Source of the DNA: Saccopteryx bilineata
Taxonomy: Eukaryota; Chordata; Mammalia; Chiroptera; Emballonuridae
Direction of reading: 5' to 3'
DNA length: 64,000 nucleotides
NCBI RefSeq assembly: GCF_036850765.1
Contig: NC_089495.1
Coordinates: 21,606,875-21,670,874, forward strand
The notes under the pieces were generated by a model. It saw only the letters and a program-made list of their open reading frames with translations. It did no database searches and was not told where the DNA came from. The first letter of the stretch is position 1, and each line of letters starts with the position of its first letter. Below, one piece after another: positions 60,060 to 64,000 of the stretch. The position numbers and the translations under genes were made by a program.

Positions 60060-60392
60060 TTATGGAAGACATACCTCAAAATAGCCATGAGCCTCAACTA
60101 TTCTATTACCAAGGAAGAAGGAAAAAATTGATAAGGAAAGACATTTAATGGTCTCCACCACAGAATGTATTGGAGTGACTGGTTAGGGGAGAGAAAAATA
60201 CCATGATTTTATTTTGAATTTTAGCTGAGTTTCTATGAATAGATCAGTTATTGTTTTCTTCAGACATCAACCTTTTGACACGTGCTCGTGTCCTTTGTTT
60301 GCCACAACACGAGCTCGATCTTTCAGCCTCCACAGCGTCAGTCATCACCAGCAGAAGTAGGGAGAAACCTCACTGAGTCCACTATGAACTCC
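60060..60392. other. Intergenic sequence
   Basis: Nothing recognised. Confidence 0.4.
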
Positions 60393-60461
60393 GAGGTGAG
60401 AGGGCAGGGAGGTGAGGGAGAGGGCAGGGAGGTGAGGGAGAGGGCAGGGAGGTGAGGGAGG
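60393..60461. repeat. 20-bp tandem repeat, about 3.4 units
   Basis: Unit agggcagggaggtgagggag repeated head to tail with almost no variation. Confidence 0.93.
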
Positions 60462-60869
60462 GCTGGACGGGAGTGTCAGCTAGTGGCTGAGCAGCAGAGA
60501 TTAGCAGAGACGGCAAATATGGTGCTGACTGATCCAAGGTATTAAAACAAGGGGAAAGAAGGGTGGGTGATGGGTTGGGCTTTTACAGTGGACCTTTAGT
60601 GATACCCCATCCACCACTTTGACTAGTCTGTGCCCTTATTGATCTATGGTCAAATCAGTTGTCAATGTGCTATTTTCATCCAGTGGCAATTTGGCAATTC
60701 TAAAAACAAAACTTTTCCTACCCACACTCTAAACTTGACCTGCTATCTAGAAAGTGCTACACAAATACATGGGAAGGAGCAAGTGACCCTACACAGGAAC
60801 TCTAATGTTCTCCCTATCAAATGGGAGGATTCAGAGTTTAGAATTCTTGAAAAAAAGGCAACGATGAGT

Positions 60870-60965
60870 TAGGAGGAAAGGGGGCTTTGGAGATCCATTC
60901 CTCTGGGTTTGAATCCTAGCTCGCAACTTAACAGCTTGCCACCCTGGGTAAATTATTGCTGCTGT
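60870..60965 (+). mobile_element. MIR SINE relic
   Basis: gggctttggagatccattcc, gggtttgaatcctagctcgc aacttaacagc and ccctgggtaaattatt are MIR core words in order. Confidence 0.75.
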
Positions 60966-63042
60966 TTATATTAAATAAATATTAAAATACTGAATTACTA
61001 AATAAAATGTATTAAAACAATATCAAAATGATACAGTTTAGTCATATTTAAAATGATACGTGATCAAACCCATCGCCTTTTGTAGCACAAAGAGCAAGCC
61101 TCAGTGTGTGCAAATTTATAAATCCTTTAGGAGGGTTGAGGGTTCCCAGGATGGAACGCAGAATGGACAGAACGAACTGTATTACAAACGTGTGCAACAA
61201 CCTCACTAGGGAAGGGCTCAATCTAGACTGGAAATGAGCGGAGTCTGTCAGACTACAGCCAAAGAAACTGCGCATAAACACTGGTGCTCTAGCTGAAAGT
61301 GAGGTGCGAAGGTTCCAATAAGTGTTTTTAAATGGAGAGGTGTGACCTCCTCACTATTCTTTATTCTTCCTTCCTGCTGCCCTGGTGGAGCCCCCACCTG
61401 GAACACGCGCTGGATGACCAGGGTCGAGGATGACCGGACGAGAAGGTCGCGGCCCACCTGGGATTGTGAAGCCACCCCTACCAGCTGGCTTCACCCTACT
61501 TTCTTGTTTAACTCACTCTTATTTTGACTTTCCTGTCACAAATGAATCTAACCCCTCCTAATATAGATTTTACTTGAATATCTTCCTCCCTGACTTTTAC
61601 CCCTCCACCAACTCTTCAATCCCTCGAAGAGTGAGGTTACACAACCTTTTCCAGCACCTAATTGTAGCCAGAGAAAGGGGTGCAGGGAGTGTGGACTTCT
61701 CGCTCTCAAAAAGATTATGCCTTGGCATGGAATAATTATAATTGTTTAGTAGCATAATTTGTAGCCTCACAGAAGAGTTATTTAAATGAGCTAAACAATA
61801 TAAATTTAGGATTTATTTCCTTTATATTAAAAATACACCCTTACTGAACTTAGGGATAAATGCCAGGAAGTATAACCTTTAAAAATGTAAAGCAACACAA
61901 AATAAAAACAATAACATGTTGCTTTGGGAAGTGGTAAGTTCCATTGATCTGAAACAATGGAAATATTAATAAAATAGTTATTCATGAATGACATGGTGGA
62001 AGGCATGTTGTTTTTCTTTTGAGTGTTTCCATAAATGGGCACTAATAGTCTAAGATTTCTCTATCTCTTTCTCCCCTTCTCTCTTCACCTACCCCACGCC
62101 CCAACACACAGACTTTCGATGTTATACTGGATTTAGAAATTACAGTCCCTTCCTGGAATGACAGAACAGAAAAAGAATATGGCAGTTAATAGCTGCTAGG
62201 TGTTCATTTCAAAATGGTTTCCTAGCAACAGTTCCAGCCCTTGGCTCCCAGGAGTAGTGCCAGGGGCTTACAGTTAAAACGCAGCTTGAGCTACATACTT
62301 GCTCCCCTGAACATCCCATCTGCATGGTTTTCCAAATTAGAATCACCTTTCTGTGTCATGTGAGCTGATGCACAATTGACCAACTGTTTCATCTTTCGTA
62401 TCTCACCTGCTGAATAAATATGCTGACTGTATTTATAGAAAACTACTCAGGTTGTGAAAAAAAATCTGACAGTATTTAGAGACAAAACAAAATCTCTCTC
62501 AAAGATCCTAGATGCCAGGGTAGCAGCTATGTGAATTTATAAATAGATTTTAAAACACAAAGTCCATTTTCAAGGAAGAAAAGAACAATTTATTTAAACC
62601 CACAGAATAAGTTTGGAGAGTTTAAATCAGCATTAAATGAAATAATTTTCACTAAAGGGTCATTCTAAAAACACCCTAACTAACCCAACCCCCAAGTTTT
62701 CATCTGTTTATGTTCAGTTCCTGGAGACTAAGACAAATACCTATAGAAGAAAAAAACGCAGGATGTATTACAGTGGTTGTGGGATTTGATATTTACATCC
62801 TGTCATCAAGCTGCTGCAACTTTATTTCCTTAGTGTTAAGGCTCTGTCTTGGTTTAAACCTATTTTTTTTTATCTGTTTTTCAAAATCATAAAAGTATTT
62901 CCTTCATGTGATTTCTTTGTCAAGTCTTCGGCTATCTAACCGTCAAAAGGGAAAGTCTCTCAAGGTTTAAATAAATGCACATTATATGTGTTGTGTGGGT
63001 TAAGACATGAGACTTCTGTTAAAAATCAAATTTGTAGGGACT
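60966..63042. other. Intergenic sequence
   Basis: AT-rich with a GC-richer patch at 61370-61480. No exon or clear element recognised. Confidence 0.4.
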
Positions 63043-63128
63043 CAGATATTTGCACACCAATGTGCACAGTAATACTGTTCACAATAACCAAAAGGTGGAA
63101 CAAACCAAGTATTCATCAATAGATGAAC
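63043..63128 (+). mobile_element. L1 relic, left part (split by a SINE)
   Basis: agatatttgcacaccaatgt, ttcacaataaccaaaaggtg and caagtattcatcaatagatg are L1 ORF2 3'-region words. It continues at 63480 after the SINE. Confidence 0.85.
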
Positions 63129-63130
63129 GG

Positions 63131-63436
63131 GGCCTGACCTGGCGGTGGCGCAGTGGATAAACCGTCAGACTGGGACGCGGAGGACCCAGGTTCGATACCC
63201 CGAGGTCCAGCTTGAGCGCAGGCTCATCTGTTTTGAGCAAGGCTCACCAGCTTGAACCCAAGGTTGCTGGCTCGAGCAAGGGGTCACTCGGTCTGCTGTA
63301 CTCCCCCAGTCAAGGCACATGTGAGAAAGCAATCAATGAACAACTAAGGTGCCGCAACAAAGAATCGATGTTTCTCATCTCTCTCCCTTTCTGTCTGTCT
63401 GTCCTTATTTGTCCCTCTCTCTGTCACACACACACG

Positions 63437-63471
<35 letters not shown>
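63131..63471 (+). mobile_element. Long-form bat SINE inserted in L1
   Basis: ggcctgacctggcggtggcg head through aagcaatcaatgaacaacta to a (CA)n tail at 63424-63471. Target duplication gatgaacgg / gatgaatgg (63122-63130 and 63472-63480), one difference. Confidence 0.92.
63424..63471. repeat. (CA)n microsatellite in a SINE tail
   Basis: CA repeats with a short gtgcgcgc interruption near 63436. Likely polymorphic. Confidence 0.9.
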
Positions 63472-63473
<2 letters not shown>

Positions 63474-63479
63474 TGAATG

Positions 63480-63838
63480 GATAAATGAAACGGGATATAT
63501 ATACATAAAATAGAAAAGTATTCAGCCTTTAAAAAAGAATGGAATTCTGACATACGTTCCAACGTGGATGATACTTTTCTAAGTGAAATCAGCCAGGCAC
63601 AAATGAATAAATATTGTGTGATTTTGCTTATAGGAAGTACCGACAGTAGTCAGATTCATAAACACAGAAAGTAGGTAGAATGGTAGTTGCCAAGGTTAGG
63701 GAGAAGGGGACGTTCTTTTTTAATGGGTACACTCTTTCAGTGGCAGAGGATGAAAAATTTCTAGAAATGAATAGTGGTGATGATTGCCCAATGTTGTAAA
63801 AGTGGTTAATGCTAATCAACTGTATACCTAAAAAGGGT
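63480..63838 (+). mobile_element. L1 relic, right part
   Basis: agtattcagcctttaaaaaa, ccaacgtggatgatactttt, agtgaaatcagccaggcaca and aaacacagaaagtaggtaga are L1 3'-region words continuing from 63128. Confidence 0.87.
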
Positions 63839-63844
63839 TAAAAT

Positions 63845-64000
63845 GGCCTGACCAAGCTGTGGCATAGTGCATAGAGTGTTGGACTGGGACTCGGAGGACC
63901 CAGGTTCGAAACCCTGAGGTCACTGGCTTGAGTGCAGGCTCATCCAGCTTGAGTGTGAGCTCACCAGCTTGAGCGCAGCCTTGCTGGATTGAGCATGGGA
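63845..64000 (+). mobile_element. Long-form bat SINE, cut by the window end
   Basis: ggcctgaccaagctgtggca head, ggttcgaaaccctgaggtc and repeated agcttgagtg/agcttgagcg blocks. Only the first half is inside the window. Confidence 0.9.

Larger units (their letters stand above)
39921..64000. other. Intergenic DNA upstream of MFHAS1
   Basis: No coding exon recognised. The region contains only repeats and unique sequence with short chance ORFs. A divergent non-coding transcript starting from the CpG island is possible but cannot be seen from sequence. Confidence 0.6.

Overview
The window looks like nuclear DNA of a bat. It is AT-rich and mostly non-coding, with one large vertebrate gene exon, one CpG island and a dense load of mammalian repeats. 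The SINEs point to bats, most likely the horseshoe-bat group (Rhinolophoidea). There are several copies of a short tRNA-derived SINE (head GCCTGACCTGTGGTGGCGCA), a longer relative with repeated 'agcttgagc' blocks, and VES-type copies (head GCCCTGGCCGGTTGGCTCAG). Several small hAT elements with 8-bp target duplications fit the same picture. Species was not determined; the lineage call rests on remembered repeat families, not on a search.

The only protein-coding gene I can support is MFHAS1 (MASL1), on the minus strand. Its first coding exon runs from 39178 down to 36190: an ATG in good Kozak context, leucine-rich repeats, a Roc GTPase domain and a COR-like C-terminal part, ending at a clean GTAAG splice donor. 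The exon is intact. The last roughly 55 residues, by comparison with the human protein as I remember it, would lie in later exons that I did not find here. A GC-rich CpG-island promoter and 5' UTR sits at 39179-39920.

Layout: 1-36189 is inferred to be MFHAS1 intron 1. It holds SINEs, hAT and Tigger relics, old L1, L2 and MIR pieces, one solo LTR, a second less certain LTR-like segment, a 28-bp minisatellite beside an internally expanded SINE, a 100-bp tandem duplication and two very long G-rich polypurine tracts. 36190-39920 is exon 1 plus promoter. 39921-64000 is upstream intergenic DNA with an 820-bp hAT carrying a dead transposase relic, nested SINE-in-L1 and hAT-in-L2 insertions, two related hAT copies, two same-family solo LTRs only 49 bp apart, a long old L1 segment and further SINEs.

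I found no previously undescribed gene system, no CRISPR array, no operon and no true tRNA or rRNA gene. The points most worth a second look are the paired solo LTRs, the polypurine tracts just inside intron 1, the expanded SINE beside the minisatellite, the possible unclassified LTR at 9890-11047, and the open frame past the exon 1 donor.
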